Shown in pieces: positions 22,481 through 33,729 of a stretch of 64,000 nucleotides of DNA. The stretch is from the NCBI RefSeq assembly GCF_000471905.2, contig NW_006497658.1, positions 1,238,606 through 1,302,605 of the forward strand, in the 5' to 3' direction. The position numbers were made by a program, and so were the translations under genes. Position 1 is the stretch's first letter. Each line of letters begins with the position of its first letter. This DNA is from Amborella trichopoda (taxonomy: Eukaryota > Streptophyta > Magnoliopsida > Amborellales > Amborellaceae). The notes below the pieces were generated by a model. That model had not been told where the DNA came from and did no database searches. It worked only from the letters and a program-made list of their open reading frames with translations.

Positions 22481-22689
22481 GAATGGAAATGACAATTTTC
22501 AAGAGAGATCACAAGAAGAAAGTACTCCACCCTCACCTCCTCAACAAGAGTCAAGTTCATCTATTTCTTCCATGGATGAAAGTTCAAATGAAAGGCCACC
22601 AAGGACACAGAGTTTGAGTGAAATTTATGCTCAAATAGAAAATACTAACAATGAGCACAATTATTTTGTTTCTTTGTTGAATGTGAAGC

Positions 22690-23710
22690 TGTAGGTTTCG
22701 ACTATGCAGTTCGTGACAAAAGGTGGAAAAATGCAATGGATGAGGAGATTCAAGCTATTGAGAAGATTGACACATGGAAGCTTACGTCATTTCCGAATCA
22801 GCATAAATCAATTGGTGTGAAATGAGTTTATAAAGCAAAGAAGAATGAGAAAGGTGAAGTAGAAAGATACAAAGCAAGGCTGGTTGCTAAAGGATACAAG
22901 CAAAGAGTAGGGATTGACTACAAAGAGGTATTTGCACCTGTTATTCAATTGGATACTATTAGATTAATCATTGTTTTGGCTGCCCAAAGAAAATGGAAAT
23001 TTTTTTCAAATGGATGTCAAATCTACTTTTTTAAATGGTCATCTTGAAGAAGAAGTTTATATTGAACAACCACCCAGTTACATTATAAAGGGGCATGAAA
23101 ATAAAGTTTATAAATTGAAAAAGGCACTTTATGGTTTGAAGCAAGCTCCAAGAGCCTGGAATGTAAGAATCGACAAATATTTTCAAGAATCGACAAATAT
23201 TTTCAAGAAAGTGGTTTTCATAAGTGCCCCTTTGATCATGCTCTATATTTGAAGATGAATGACAATGGTGGTCTATTGATAGTTTATTTATATGTTGATG
23301 ATTTAATTTTCGCAGGAAATAACCTTAGCATGATTGATGATTCTAAGCAATCTATGATTACTGAATTCGAGATGACAGATATTGGACTTATGAATTACTT
23401 CCTTGGAATTCAAGTTAAACAATGTGACGAAGGGATTTATATTTGCCAAAGTAGATATACAAAGAAAATTCTCAAAAATTTTAAAATGGAAAATAGCAAT
23501 TATGTAACTACTCTGGTAGAATGCAAGATAAATGGAAGATGTGATGATTCTAGAGTGGATACCACTTATTTTAAAAGCTTGGTTGGAAGTTTGCGCTATC
23601 TGACATGTACTAGACCTGATACTTTGTATGGAGTGGGCTTAATAAGTCGGTATATGGAAACTCCTAATAAAACTCACTTGAAGGAATCCAAAAGGATTTT
23701 CGCTCTCTAA
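22690..23710 (+). pseudogene. copia reverse transcriptase remnant (RVT_2)
   Basis: Phrases in order: [73 protein letters not shown] and the catalytic YVDD (23291-23302). The GVK-stop-VY at about 22820 was probably GVKWVY (TGG to TGA). A perfect 20-bp tandem duplication at 23167-23206 shifts the frame after DKYFQE. The region up to 23710 carries TRPDTLYGVGLISRYM. Confidence 0.9.
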
Positions 23711-23724
23711 AAGGCACACTGGAT

Positions 23725-24200
23725 TATGGACTGCTCTATTCTCATTCAAATGAACTCAAGATTATTGGTTATTGTGATAGTGCTTGGGGAGGTAACCTAT
23801 ATGATAGAAAAAGTACTACAGGTTATGTATTTCATATTGGATTTACAGCTTTTACTTGGTGTTCAAAGAAGCAACCAATTGTTACATTTTCCACATGTGA
23901 AGCCGAATATGTAGCAGCATCATCATTTGTCTGTCATGCTATCTGGTTGCGAAATGTGCTAAAGAATTTGCAGGTACCACAAGAAAGCCCTACAACGATC
24001 AAGGTCGACAACAAATCAGCAATAGCATTGGCTAAGAATCCAGTATTTTATGGAAGAAGCAAGCACATAGATATAAGATTCTATTCCATTCGAGAGCATG
24101 TGAAGCATAATGAAGTTGAGCTTGTGTTTTGCTGATCAGAAGAACAAGTTACAGACATTTTTGACAAAGTCTCTAAAGACTGAAACATTTTGTCATTTAA
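23725..24200 (+). pseudogene. copia RNase H remnant
   Basis: RNase H removes the RNA template during reverse transcription. Visible motifs are GYCDSAWGG (Asp), FSTCEAEYVAAS (Glu), KVDNKSAIALAKNP (Asp) and RSKHIDIRF. A TGA at 24133-24135 interrupts it before the normal end. The last segment runs close to the polypurine tract TTAAAGGGGGAT at 24229-24240. Confidence 0.88.
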
Positions 24201-24242
24201 GAATGTTACTTGGAATAAGAGTGACGAATTAAAGGGGGATAT

Positions 24243-24730
24243 TGCACAGTAATTTGTCTTCTAGTGCCTCATTCTTGTTCCTTCTCTCTAGATAATTTTT
24301 AAGAGGCGGTTTACTTAAAACAACTGAATGCTTGGTAAATTGATGTTTACGTGGTCACTCCATAGCCAACAATGTGACGGGCCATGTGGCCCATCGTAAA
24401 CCATGTGGATGGGCGGTTAGTTGAGTCTATATATATAATAGATGTTTGTGAGTGTTAAGTGAGATAGAATGGGTGAGTAGGGCATATGTAAAAAAGGAGT
24501 GGTTGATATGTTATTAAGAGACCAGCCCATAGAGTGAGTTAGAAGAAAAAAAAACAGATCACTAAAGTGGGGTCCTGCATATCAGATTGCTCTATTGTAC
24601 TATAGTCTTGTTTTCTATTCCAAAGCAATAGTGAAAGTGTTGTTGATTCAATCCAAGCTTCCTATATATTTTTTGTGTCAAAACTTTTATTCTATCTTTT
24701 GAATTTTTTTGTCACCACAAATTTCTATAA
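24243..24730 (+). repeat. 3' LTR of the copia element (488 bp)
   Basis: Begins TGCACAGTAATTTGTC after the polypurine tract and ends TTTCTATAA (CA end mutated). An extra segment near CGGGCCATGTGGCCCATCG (about 24379-24397) is longer than in the 5' LTR. Followed by the target copy GATAG. Confidence 0.85.
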
Positions 24731-24772
24731 GATAGGACCAAAGATGAACTAAGGTTCTTGCATATGGGGTAC
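24731..24772 (+). pseudogene. Protease exon 1, part b: end of prodomain GXNXFXD region
   Basis: Immediately after the copia 3' LTR the protease frame resumes as DRTKDELRFLHMGY, completing the NMFA-D-(L/R)T sequence begun at 19648. Forty-two bases later the antisense LTR element starts. This continuity places both insertions inside one exon. Confidence 0.85.
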
Positions 24773-25465
24773 TGTAGGGTCCTCCCCATAGTTTGAAGAA
24801 CCGGGAATCCCAAACACTGAGATCCCACCCAAGATTGTGCACATGATTGGCTAAATGTGAAGTAGATGAATACAATTATAAATCGAGTGTGAAAAATAAA
24901 GCAAACACAAAAAACACACCATAACAACACAAGATTTACGTGGTTTACCCCATAGGGCTACATCCACGGCCTTGGCAACATGAAATCCACTATCACAATG
25001 AAGATTACAGTTTTGGGTTACAAGAGATAATACATATCTCTAAACATTGGTAAAAGGCCATCACCGATCTTCTCTTCTAAACCCACTCTCCAGACTGAGC
25101 AACATCGTCGATTAACATCCTTTTTCCCACCGCAATACCACCACTAGAAAGATAACTTCGAGAACAACATAGAGATTTTATCTCTCTATAAGTGAAAGTT
25201 AATCATCCCAAAACTCATGGGAATACTGCCTCTCTCTCGAAGGCCATGTTTCTCTCTCTTGAAGACCCATCTCCATATTGGAGATCCATTCCCATAACCC
25301 CTGAAGGGGTGACCCCTCAAAGGATGAGTAGTATATCATCATTCACTCTCTTATAAAGAGATATCACTTTCTTGCTTCCCATGAAAGTCAATTTTTTATT
25401 TCTCATAATATCGTAATCTTTTAAAAAATATGAGTATGGTGATTTAGCTATCACCAAACCTAATA
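24773..25465 (-). repeat. 3' LTR of the short LTR element
   Basis: Partner of 25766-26459. The plus strand runs from TGTAGGGTCC to CCAAACCTAATA. It shares ACGTGGTTTACCCCATAGGG, which is ACGTGGTTCACCCCATAGGG in the other copy. Confidence 0.85.
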
Positions 25466-25765
25466 ATCTCCACCTTGATAGTAAAATCTCCATAATTGCC
25501 TTGACAACATTCATTGAATAGATATATTGATTTCTTCAAACTTGCCAATATTGTGGAATTTCACAAACACTTTACCTTCATATTTCTCCACCTCAAATGA
25601 TGAATATTCCTTGATTTTTTCTCCCTTGCCTCTATTGTAGAATTTTCACGAACACTTTCTCTTCATATTTCTCCACCTCAAACAGTGTATCCATCAAACT
25701 TCACCATTCATATTTTTCTTAATGCAAGTCTTAGCCCCGTCCACACCTTGTGCTCTGATACCAAT

Positions 25766-26459
25766 TGTAGGATTCTTGTGAACCCCATAGTTTATGGAAC
25801 CGGGAATCTCAAACACTGGGATCCCACCAAAGATTGTGTACATGATTGGCTAAATGTGAAGTAGATGAATACAACTATAAATCAAGTGCGAGAAATAAAA
25901 CAAACATAAAACATACACCACAACAACATAAGATTTACGTGGTTCACCCCATAGGGCTACATCGACGGCCTTGGCAACTAGAAATCCACTATCACAATGA
26001 ATATTACAGTTTTGGGTTACAAGAGATACCTATCTCTAAACATCGGTAAAAGACCATCATCGATCTTCTCTTTTTTACCCGCTCTTTAGAACGAACAACA
26101 CCGTTGATCAATATTATCTTTTCCACCGCAATACTGCCACTGGAAAGATAACTTCGAGAGCAACATGGAGATTTTATCTCTCTAGAAATAGAAGTTAACC
26201 ATCTCAAAACTCATGGGAATACTACCTCTCTCTTAGAGGCCATGTCTCTCTCTTGGAGACTCATCTTCATATTGGAGATCCATTCCCATAATCTCCAAAG
26301 AGGTGACCTTTAAAGGATGTGTATTATGTCTTCCTTCACTCTCTTATAAAGAGATATCACTTTTTTGCTTTTCAAAAAAGTCAATTTTCTATTTTTCATA
26401 ATACCCTAATATTTTAAAAAAATATGGGTATGATGATTTAGCTATCACCAAACCTAACA
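25766..26459 (-). repeat. 5' LTR of the short LTR element
   Basis: The plus strand runs TGTAGGATTCTTG to CCAAACCTAACA. The intact TG...CA ends make this the better preserved copy. It directly abuts the minus-strand primer-binding site at 25752-25763. Confidence 0.85.
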
Positions 26460-26579
26460 TGAGTTTAAGCCTCCTGTCAATGCTTCGAATTTCTCCTTAG
26501 CATGCATGAGTATGATAATGTCTCGGTGCCGTAGAGTGTGGATTGGAGAAAGGCGCTGTAACTCTTGTCGAAGATCAGG
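26460..26579 (+). pseudogene. Protease exon 1, part c: prodomain-mature junction
   Basis: Reads EFKPPVNASNFS, then YDNVSVP-stop-SVDWRK, the start of the mature enzyme (family pattern VP.SVDWR..GAVT). A one-base shift follows and the frame continues KGAVTLVEDQG to the splice donor GG|GTTTCA at 26579/26580. Stop and shift mark it as dead. Confidence 0.82.
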
Positions 26580-26819
26580 GTTTCACTTGCGATAACTTGT
26601 AACATTTGGACTTTCTTGTTTTTTATTGTTTTTGAACGTTTTGCAGGAAAATTCTTTTGAAACCTCAGCAATAGCAATGCTTCATTTCATTTTTTCTTCA
26701 TTATATATGTGGGGTTTCATTATACATGCGGGGTTCATTGCCTTTTGCTTCATTATATATGTGGGGTTTCATTATATATGTGTAGTTCGTTGCCTTTTGC
26801 TTCATTTTATATGCATGGT

Positions 26820-27172
26820 TTTATTCAGGGTTTTCTTATGGGAAAGTATATTTATGAGACCATTTACCTGGTACAATGTGTTCACAATAAATCTTGTATA
26901 TTGGATGTCAAATTAAGTAGCTATATGTATTTTATTGACCAAGCTTATTATATACATAGGGTTTTATTATATATTAGGATTTTCTTATAGGAAAGTATAT
27001 TATAAGATCATTTACCTTCCGTACAAAATGGTCACAATAAACCTTGCAATTATTTCATTGACCAAGCTTGTGTCACACCATTTCACATCAGATGGTTATA
27101 AGCAATTGTGACCTCCTTATTCCAAAGGTAAATGGTCTCGTTATATACAATCCCCTTTCTTATTGATGGCAT
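26820..27172. mobile_element. MITE family 2, copy 2, with a local duplication
   Basis: GGGAAAGTATATTTATGAGACCATTTACCT-type sequence at about 26838 recurs at about 26990. The inverted partner AGGTAAATGGTCTCGTTATA is at 27126-27145. It shares CACAATAAA.CTTG and TTTCACATCAGATGGT with the copy at 8500-8770. Non-coding. Confidence 0.5.
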
Positions 27173-27484
27173 TCTTTACATATTTTTCCTTTTTTAAATT
27201 ATTTTCACTCTCAAGTTGTCTTTTTATTGAAAAAAAAAATTAATAGGAAAGAGCTCAAGATGATGATTTTGGGTAGGATAAATATTTGAAGGCTATATAA
27301 CTTCAACATGTCCATTGAATTGGAGGGACGCCTGGACATGAAATGGAATTAAACAAACGATGGACTTTCATATTGTGCATATGCAGTCCCCTCTCAAATA
27401 TATTTTATAGCTGGATTTTTAAAGCAAAATATTAGGGATTCATGATATAGGCCAAGATGAAAAATAAATAAAAAAATCAATAGT

Positions 27485-27852
27485 TAAAGGGTGTGGTTTG
27501 TATAGAGCTGAGGCTCTAAACAATCAAATAAAACGCACCTTCAAAAAGTGCCAAGTAATGTAGTTTCAATGTTGGAAATCTTTGTGATAGCCTTAAAAAA
27601 TATACGTGCATCTTTAATTATAAAATTTTTTAAAAAAATAGTATAGATCGAGCAAATTTATAAAAACTTGAAAATCTTGAAAATTGACGGTTCAAAAAAT
27701 TCATTTTTTTTTTCCTCATGTCCATGCATCTTGATATCGAGATGATCAATTTGAGGATAGTTGGGTATTAAAACAATCTCTTCTAATGAAATTTTTTTGT
27801 GGGCTCTAATTTGATAGTCTAGAGCTTCGGCTTTACATAAACTTTTTCCATA
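27485..27852. mobile_element. MITE family 1, copy in the protease intron
   Basis: Left end TTTGTATAGAGCTGAGGCTC mirrors the right TAGAGCTTCGGCTTTACATA. The interior matches the 9257 copy (GATATCGAGATGATCAATTT). Both ends are present but the palindromes are decayed. Confidence 0.65.
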
Positions 27853-28950
27853 TTTAAAATATGATTATTTTATGGATATTTCCACACCGTCTATATTAAT
27901 ATTTTCCCATATCTCATGTTTCTCCTGTTAATATGGGCTAATATTGACTCAAAAGCCATATCTCATGTTTCTCCTCATCGTCCTTTTGGTGAAACCTATT
28001 TACTAGGGTGGTCCTGCAGGCTACTTTTTACCCATGGTTTAGGGCCCCCTAAATACATAATTAGATGAATCCTTAACCTTTTGAACTATTTCAAGAAAAA
28101 CTTTTGTCTCTACACCTGACTCATTGGAAAAAAAAAAAAAAAAAAACTTTTGATCTCTAAACATCCTATGTTTGATGGTTACTCAAAGGAATGGTTCAGA
28201 GTCCATATATGAGTGAAATTTGATTTCGAGCCTTTTGGAGCTCCAAATAATTTTTTAATTCCAATTTTGGGCAAATATCAATATTTATTTCATATTATAG
28301 ACTACTGGCATCTTTTTTTCTCAAAATTTTTCTGACACTCCATATCTTTTGGCCCTTCTTTTTCTTTTTGTTTTTTTTTGGGACCAAAACCGAATTAGTA
28401 CAGTTGTTTTTACATTACTTGAAATTGCTTTTCTTGTTTATTCAACCAACAAACATACCCAAAAGTGCCATTTTTTTTTTTAAGTCCAATTATTTTAGGC
28501 AAATATGAAATATTTGAGTCTTTTTCCTCAAAAATATTCTGGCACTCCGCAATTTTTTTGCCCTTTTTTATTATTATTTTTCTCTACCAATACCATATTA
28601 ATGACCTTTTTTTTCACAAGTTTAAATTGCTGTTAGAAAATTTGCTTACCATTTTCAGTTTTGAGTTAAGGTTACTCAAGGCCCAAAAAATCCAAATTTT
28701 ATTTTGTTGAATAGTATATTTCTCAATTTGTTCAGTTTAAATATGTATATCGTCAGTCCTCAATTCTTAACAGTTAGTGGTAACCATTTCGTTAAATCAG
28801 ATATGACTGAGCAGTTGACAACTACTAATCCTCAACTCTTAACAGTTAATGATGGCATTGTGAAAGAAAACTATATATCGTCTACTACTAGGTTGATATG
28901 GAAGGTATATATTGTAATAAGTAGATATGAGAATGATAGGTACAATATCT

Positions 28951-30730
28951 TGTATTTATGGTAGGTCTGAGTATAGTGTAGTTGTTAATGATTTATTTCT
29001 ATTTGTTATCTTTAATTTGTTTATAAAAGTCAAGTTTGTATATTCATATCAATTAATAGACACTGAGTCTCTTCAGAGAAACCTGACACTCTTTACAAAC
29101 ATAATTTCTTGAAAATAGTTTCTTAGTCAAGTTTAACTGAATGTTGTCAAATTCGCTCTTCTTTGGCCAAAGAGGTCGAAGAATTAGAATTTTAGGCCTA
29201 GATCGAAGCGAAGTGAAACCTAGTGCTACCGCTTTGGTCATATTCTGGCTGCTTCAATCAGATTCAAGTAATGCTTCAAACCAATTTCGCCGAAGCTTCA
29301 ACACCTTGGGCCTAAGCTAAGAAAAATCTATGTAAAAGTATCTTTTATTTTTTGAAATTTTTCTTTTTCGTTTCTTCATTATTTTTATATATTTTTATAT
29401 ATTTTATATAGGTATCTAATTTATTTATATTAAATTAAAAAAGTAGTCCTAAGTCTTCTTCGAATCAACCGAACCACCGAATTGCTTCATTTTTCTCACC
29501 AAACCGAAGAGTCTCCAAAGCAAATCTGACAATGGTGATTTAACTAAAGAAATATATCCCATGTTTGAAAAATGAGACACAGTAAGGTAATTAGCAAGTA
29601 GTGATTTCAAATTCGGCAGTCTAGATAGGGTAGTTAATCAACAAGTAGTGATTTCCAATTCGGCAGTCTAGATAGGGTCGGGAATTTGTCGTTGCCCACT
29701 AGATTCTTTGTTGCAACTGGGGATAAGCTCAACTCATGTGGATTTGGCTACTTCCATCAGAAAAACGATGGAACTAGGTGTGTCTACTTGGGAACTCACG
29801 ATTTGGATGGGCGGAATCACCTAATTCCCACTTATATTTTTGTATTTATGGTAGGTCTTTGTATAGTTTAGGTGTTTCTGATTTATTTCTATTATTGTCA
29901 TCTTCAATTTGTCTATAAAAGTCAAGTTTGTAAATTCATATCAATTAATGGACATTGAGTCTCTTCAGAGAAACTTGAGACTCTTCATAAACATAATTTC
30001 TTAAAAATAGTTTCTTAGTCAAGTTTAATTGAATGTTGTCAAATTCGCTCTTCTTTGGCCAAAGTGGTCGAAGAGGTCGGATTTTAGGCCTAGATCAAAG
30101 CGAAGTGAAGTGAAACCTGGTGCTACCGCTTTGGTCATATTCGAGCCGCTTTGTCAGATTCAAGTAGTGCTTCAAACCGATTTGGCTGAAGCTTCGACAC
30201 CTTGGGCCTAAGCAAAGAAATATTTTTATAAAAGTATTTTTTATTTGTTGAGAATTTTGTTTTTCATTTTTTCATTATTATTATATATTTTTATATAAGT
30301 ATCTAATCTATTTATATTAAATTAAAAAAGTAGTCTTAAGTCCTCCTTCGAATCAACCGAAACATCGAATTGCTTAATTTTTTTCACCAAACCGAAAAAA
30401 GTCTCCAAAAAAAATCTGACAATGTTGATTTAACTAAAGAAATATGTCCCACGTTTAAAAAATGAGGCACAGTAAGGTAATTAGCAAATAGTAATTTCAA
30501 ATTCGGCGGTCTAGATAGGGCAGTTAATCAACAAGTAGTGATTTCGGTTTCGGCAGTCTAGATAGGGCGGGGAGTTAGTCCCTGCCGACCAGGTTCTTTG
30601 TTGCAACCGGGGATCGTCTCAACTCATGTGGGATTGCCTAGTTCCATCAGAAAAACTATGGAACTCAGTGCGTCTATTCAGGAACTCGCGATTTGGATGG
30701 GCGAAGTCACCTAATTCCCACTCATATTTT
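28951..30730. repeat. 890-bp tandem duplication in the intron
   Basis: TGTATTTATGGTAGGTCT starts at 28951 and 29841, and the end phrase CACCTAATTCCCACT(C/T)ATA is at the same offset of 890 bp. Landmarks shared by both copies are TCAATTAAT(A/G)GACA(C/T)TGAG, CTTCTTTGGCCAAAG and GGTAATTAGCAA. No coding frame. Near-identity over the whole unit suggests an unequal-exchange event more recent than most insertions here. Confidence 0.88.
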
Positions 30731-31171
30731 GATTAATTTTTTCTGCATTTTACGTTTTTTAGTATTTAATTTTTTACTGACCACACCACAGACTTAGTGA
30801 GATACCGAATTTTAAAAGGCCGGTTCACCCGGTCAGTCCGGCTTTTAAAACAGTAATAGAAACTCAATCATATCTTTTTTTTCTTTGCTTTTTTACTTTA
30901 GTAAGTGGAAACTCAATCGTATCTTCCTTTTTTTTGCTTTTTTACTTTAGTAAGTGAGGTTTTGTAGCCCTTTTTCAAATAATCGGATCAGAGCGGCAAA
31001 ATGTAACCTTATTGAATATGTCAATAAGTTAATGGGTTGCCCTGCTAGTCAAAATTGGGATCGGGCTTGTCAATGATGGCAGCACTATGTCCCAAGTTAG
31101 AATCCCAAGGAAAAACCCTTACGCCATCTCCTTACCATCACAATTTTACAATGTCTTTCCTGATGATGCAG

Positions 31172-31751
31172 GTTCCTGCTGGGCTTTTGGTGCCGTGGCT
31201 GCCGTCGAAAGCATAACCCAGATCAGGACTGGAAATTGATGTCTCTATCTGAGCAAGAATTGGTGGATTTTGTCAATACAACCGGGAGCCAGGGGGGCTT
31301 TAAGGAAGATGGATTCCAAAGCATCATGGACAATTGCTGGTTAAGTAGTGTGGTTGAATACCCATTCCGTGGCGTGAACCGCACATGCAACACTGAGAAG
31401 TCTACTTGGGTGGACAAAATTAAAGGTTACAGATACATACCACCGAACAATTAGGATGCCCTGCTCAAGGCTGTTGGTAACCATCCGGTTGCTCTATCGA
31501 TAAACGCTGAAAGCAAGGCCTTCGGATTTTACTCTGAGGGGGTCTTCACCGGTGAGTGTGGTACCAATTTGAATCATGAAGTCTTCGGTTGTTGGCTATG
31601 GAATAACTGAGGATCGGTTGAAATACCGGTTGGTAAAGACCCTTTGGAGCACAGAATGGGGGAGAGAGGATACATAAGGATGCAACGCGATGTTGCTGCA
31701 CCTGAAGGCATATGTGGGATTGCAATGGCTGCCTCCTATCGGATTGCCTGA
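31172..31751 (+). pseudogene. Protease exon 2: catalytic domain
   Basis: Opens GSCWAFGAVAAVESI with the catalytic Cys (TGC 31177-31179). After a TGA and frameshift near 31238 it reads MSLSEQELVDFVNTTGSQG; the usual following Cys-Gly-Gly segment is deleted. Next come EYPFRGVNRTCNTEKST, IKGYRYIPPNN-stop-DALLKAV and [15 protein letters not shown] with the catalytic His (31575-31577). Two further shifts precede GERGYIRMQRDVAAPEGICG and the final SYRIA-stop (TGA 31749-31751). The catalytic Asn motif NSWG has become LWST. Good length for a C1A domain, but inactive. Confidence 0.88.
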
Positions 31752-33729
31752 CCAGCGATTTAGCAAGACACCGCAAAGTTAGTTATTCCCATAAGCGAGT
31801 CATATTTTTTTCTCCCCCCTATAAATTGCAAAGATAAGTGGGAATATGATTGATCAAATTCAGACTCGGGACTATCCGAATATTTTTTATTGGACCGAGA
31901 CCCTACCCGCGAGTCAAAAACTTGGACCCTTACCATAACCCATGTTGGGTATACCCGGTGGGTATGGGTTGAGTTCGGATCTATCGCCACCCCTAGGGCA
32001 AAACAGTCCTTTTTCCCCAAAAATAAAAATCACTTTTAATCCAAAAAATATATAATTTTTGGGAAATTTTATGTTGTTTTGATCATCCACCCATGTTTGG
32101 GGGAGACCATTATAAGCTTTTTATCACTCGTTTGTAATCTATGGTGGAAAATTACTAAGAAAATGCTTTGTGTTTGTTCTTTTCTTGCGCTTTTGCCTTC
32201 ATTTCCCCTCCAAGAGAGAGGACATAGAAATATTTTGCAATTGAGAGATTACCCTTGGACTATCCTACCCAAACCTTAGACCGCACTACCAATACCACCC
32301 AACCCTTGTCCATAGTACATACCACTCATAGTCCATACCACCTATACTCTATACTCCCTTCTCCCAATCCCACACGTAACCTACCCTAGTCCATAGATCG
32401 TGGACTACCCTAATCTACCGAACCTAAACCAACCATACTCCTTAGTTAATTAAACCTAGCTTAACTTAACCATACACCCTAAAATTCTACCCAAGGACCC
32501 AAGTCCCATCTCAAGCAACTTCAAGGGACCTTGGAAGCACACCGAGCTGGGGGGTTCGAATCTACTACTCACCCACCTAGGTACTCGGTCCACTCTTCTC
32601 CTCTCTCTCTTTTTTTCTTCATCTTCTTCTCTTCTTCAACGTCTCCTCCTACTTCTTCTTCTCTCCTTCTTCTTCTTCCTCTCTCCCTTTCTTCTTCTCT
32701 TTCTCTCTCATGTTCTCTGCCCTCTCTCCTCGATTGGGTCCCTCATGGCCTAGCTATGGGCCCAATCAACCTTCTCCCCTTCTCTCGCAATCGCCCTCCC
32801 TCTCTCTTGCTTGGGCCCTCACACCCTCACGGTGGGTCCAGGTTTGGATAATTATTTCTTTTTCTATTGATATGCACTTATTGCTTAATTTTCTATGGAT
32901 ATGCATATGTTATTTTTTTTCAATTGTTAATGATATGCATTTATTGCTTATTTTCCTTTAAAAGTATAAGGAATATGTGTACGCTTTAACGTGTTTACTT
33001 ACGCTTATTGGCTTAAGAGCATTATGGGATTGCGAATTGCGGCCGGATTGTGATCCTATTTCAGGAGCGCAAGGTCGTATTTCCAGAGCGGGATTGCTAC
33101 CATGTTTGGAGTTCCCGGTAACTAAGATGCTGGATATAGACAATATGATAATTTTTTTCTTTATTCTGGAGACTTGCTTACTGTTATGAGGATGCCGTTG
33201 ATGTACTAGTTTTTTGTTCTACCTGTTACTGATTGGATATAGTTGATGCCATCAAATTAGTTATACCTGCTGATTATCTGCTGGTGCTGGGAGGTAGTGA
33301 GTAATTGATATTTCTAGCTTGCTAGAATTATATTCCTTTTCAAATAATAATGGATCATAATTTTTCTATGATGCATATTAAATTCCCTTTAAAGTGGCTA
33401 AGGTAATTGCTACTTGGATATAGTAATGATTTTTTGCGTTTTCGCTTTACGATGGAGCATGGTAAAAGGTAAAATACTGAAGTCTATCCTATTAGTTTTC
33501 TAAGTTATTAGTGGCCTTGACATTTTGAAAGTCTTTCATTGTTGTTGCTTTTTGGTTGCAGTAGTTTGCGCATATATACGTAGATATCCATCTCCATATT
33601 TGATGTAATGGGTTTTTAATTGTTTTACATTTAGTTAACCTTTTCTCAAAAAAAAAATTTTTTTTTTTGTTTAATACTTTTTTAGTTACTAAATTAGGTC
33701 TAGTTTGTATACTCATTTATTTATTTAAG
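31752..33729. other. Non-coding; decayed hAT-like end and pyrimidine tract
   Basis: 31900-31996 holds inverted phrases ending TCGCCACCCCTAG, like the right end of a mini-hAT, with the left end not found. 32270-32420 is CA/CC-rich with repeated CCATA(G/C)T. 32590-32715 is a long pyrimidine tract of TCTTC and CTC, and the Ser-rich frame over it is a by-product. The 70-codon frame at 32977-33189 is not recognised and looks like chance. No gene supported. Confidence 0.45.

Larger units (their letters stand above)
19649..24730 (+). mobile_element. Degenerate Ty1/copia retrotransposon in the protease exon
   Basis: The order is 5' LTR, Met-tRNA primer-binding site, gag, protease, integrase, reverse transcriptase, RNase H, polypurine tract and 3' LTR: the copia order with integrase before RT. 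The target duplication is GGTAG (19644-19648) and GATAG (24731-24735), one mismatch. Restoring GATAG gives the expected Ala-Asp in the protease prodomain, so GATAG is probably ancestral. Stops and shifts interrupt all domains, so it cannot be autonomous. LTR copies differ by many substitutions and a roughly 35-bp indel, which points to an old insertion. Confidence 0.92.
24773..26459 (-). mobile_element. Short non-autonomous LTR retroelement, antisense
   Basis: Two direct repeats of about 693 bp (24773-25465 and 25766-26459) flank only 300 bp. On the minus strand the 5' LTR runs from 26459 down to 25766. It is followed by TGGTATCAGAGC (25763-25752), a Met-tRNA primer-binding site, and the polypurine tract AAGGTGGAGAT precedes the 3' LTR at 25465. 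LTRs start TGTTAGGTTTGG and end CCTACA. There is no coding frame, so it would need enzymes from another element. With an interior this small it is TRIM/SMART-like in plan, although the LTRs are longer than usual for TRIMs. I find no clear target duplication. Confidence 0.82.
26580..31171 (+). other. Intron of the cysteine protease relic (4.6 kb)
   Basis: Bounded by a GT donor and a CAG acceptor (TTTCCTGATGATGCAG) that join Gly codon G|GT in phase 1. It holds a family 2 MITE, a family 1 MITE, an 890-bp tandem duplication and small local repeats. One is at 26690-26820, where TATATGTGGGGTTTCATTAT recurs; another is CCATATCTCATGTTTCTCCT, twice near 27908 and 27957. No gene is seen inside. Confidence 0.75.
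19366..31751 (+). pseudogene. Papain-family (C1A) cysteine protease pseudogene, split by two LTR elements
   Basis: C1A plant proteases are secreted or vacuolar zymogens with a signal peptide, I29 inhibitor prodomain and Cys-His-Asn catalytic domain. Here the pieces are 19366-19648, 24731-24772, 26460-26579 (exon 1) and 31172-31751 (exon 2). Exon 1 is cut by a copia element and then by an antisense short LTR element; the frame resumes on the far side each time. A phase-1 splice (GATCAGG|GT to CAG|GTTCCTGC) joins DQG to SCWAF across a 4592-bp intron. Cys and His sites are visible; the Asn site is lost (LWST in place of NSWG). Frameshifts or stops occur in every large piece. The sequence resembles SAG12-type proteases, but that assignment is from memory of the family. 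Confidence 0.85.

Noticed and set aside
24773-26459. Possible Cassandra-type element with a 5S rRNA promoter in its LTR
   Set aside because: No 5S rRNA-like A box, intermediate element or C box seen in either LTR.
32531-32961. Ser/Leu-rich frames at about 32531-32961
   Set aside because: Translation of a CT-rich tract; no domain and no conserved start.
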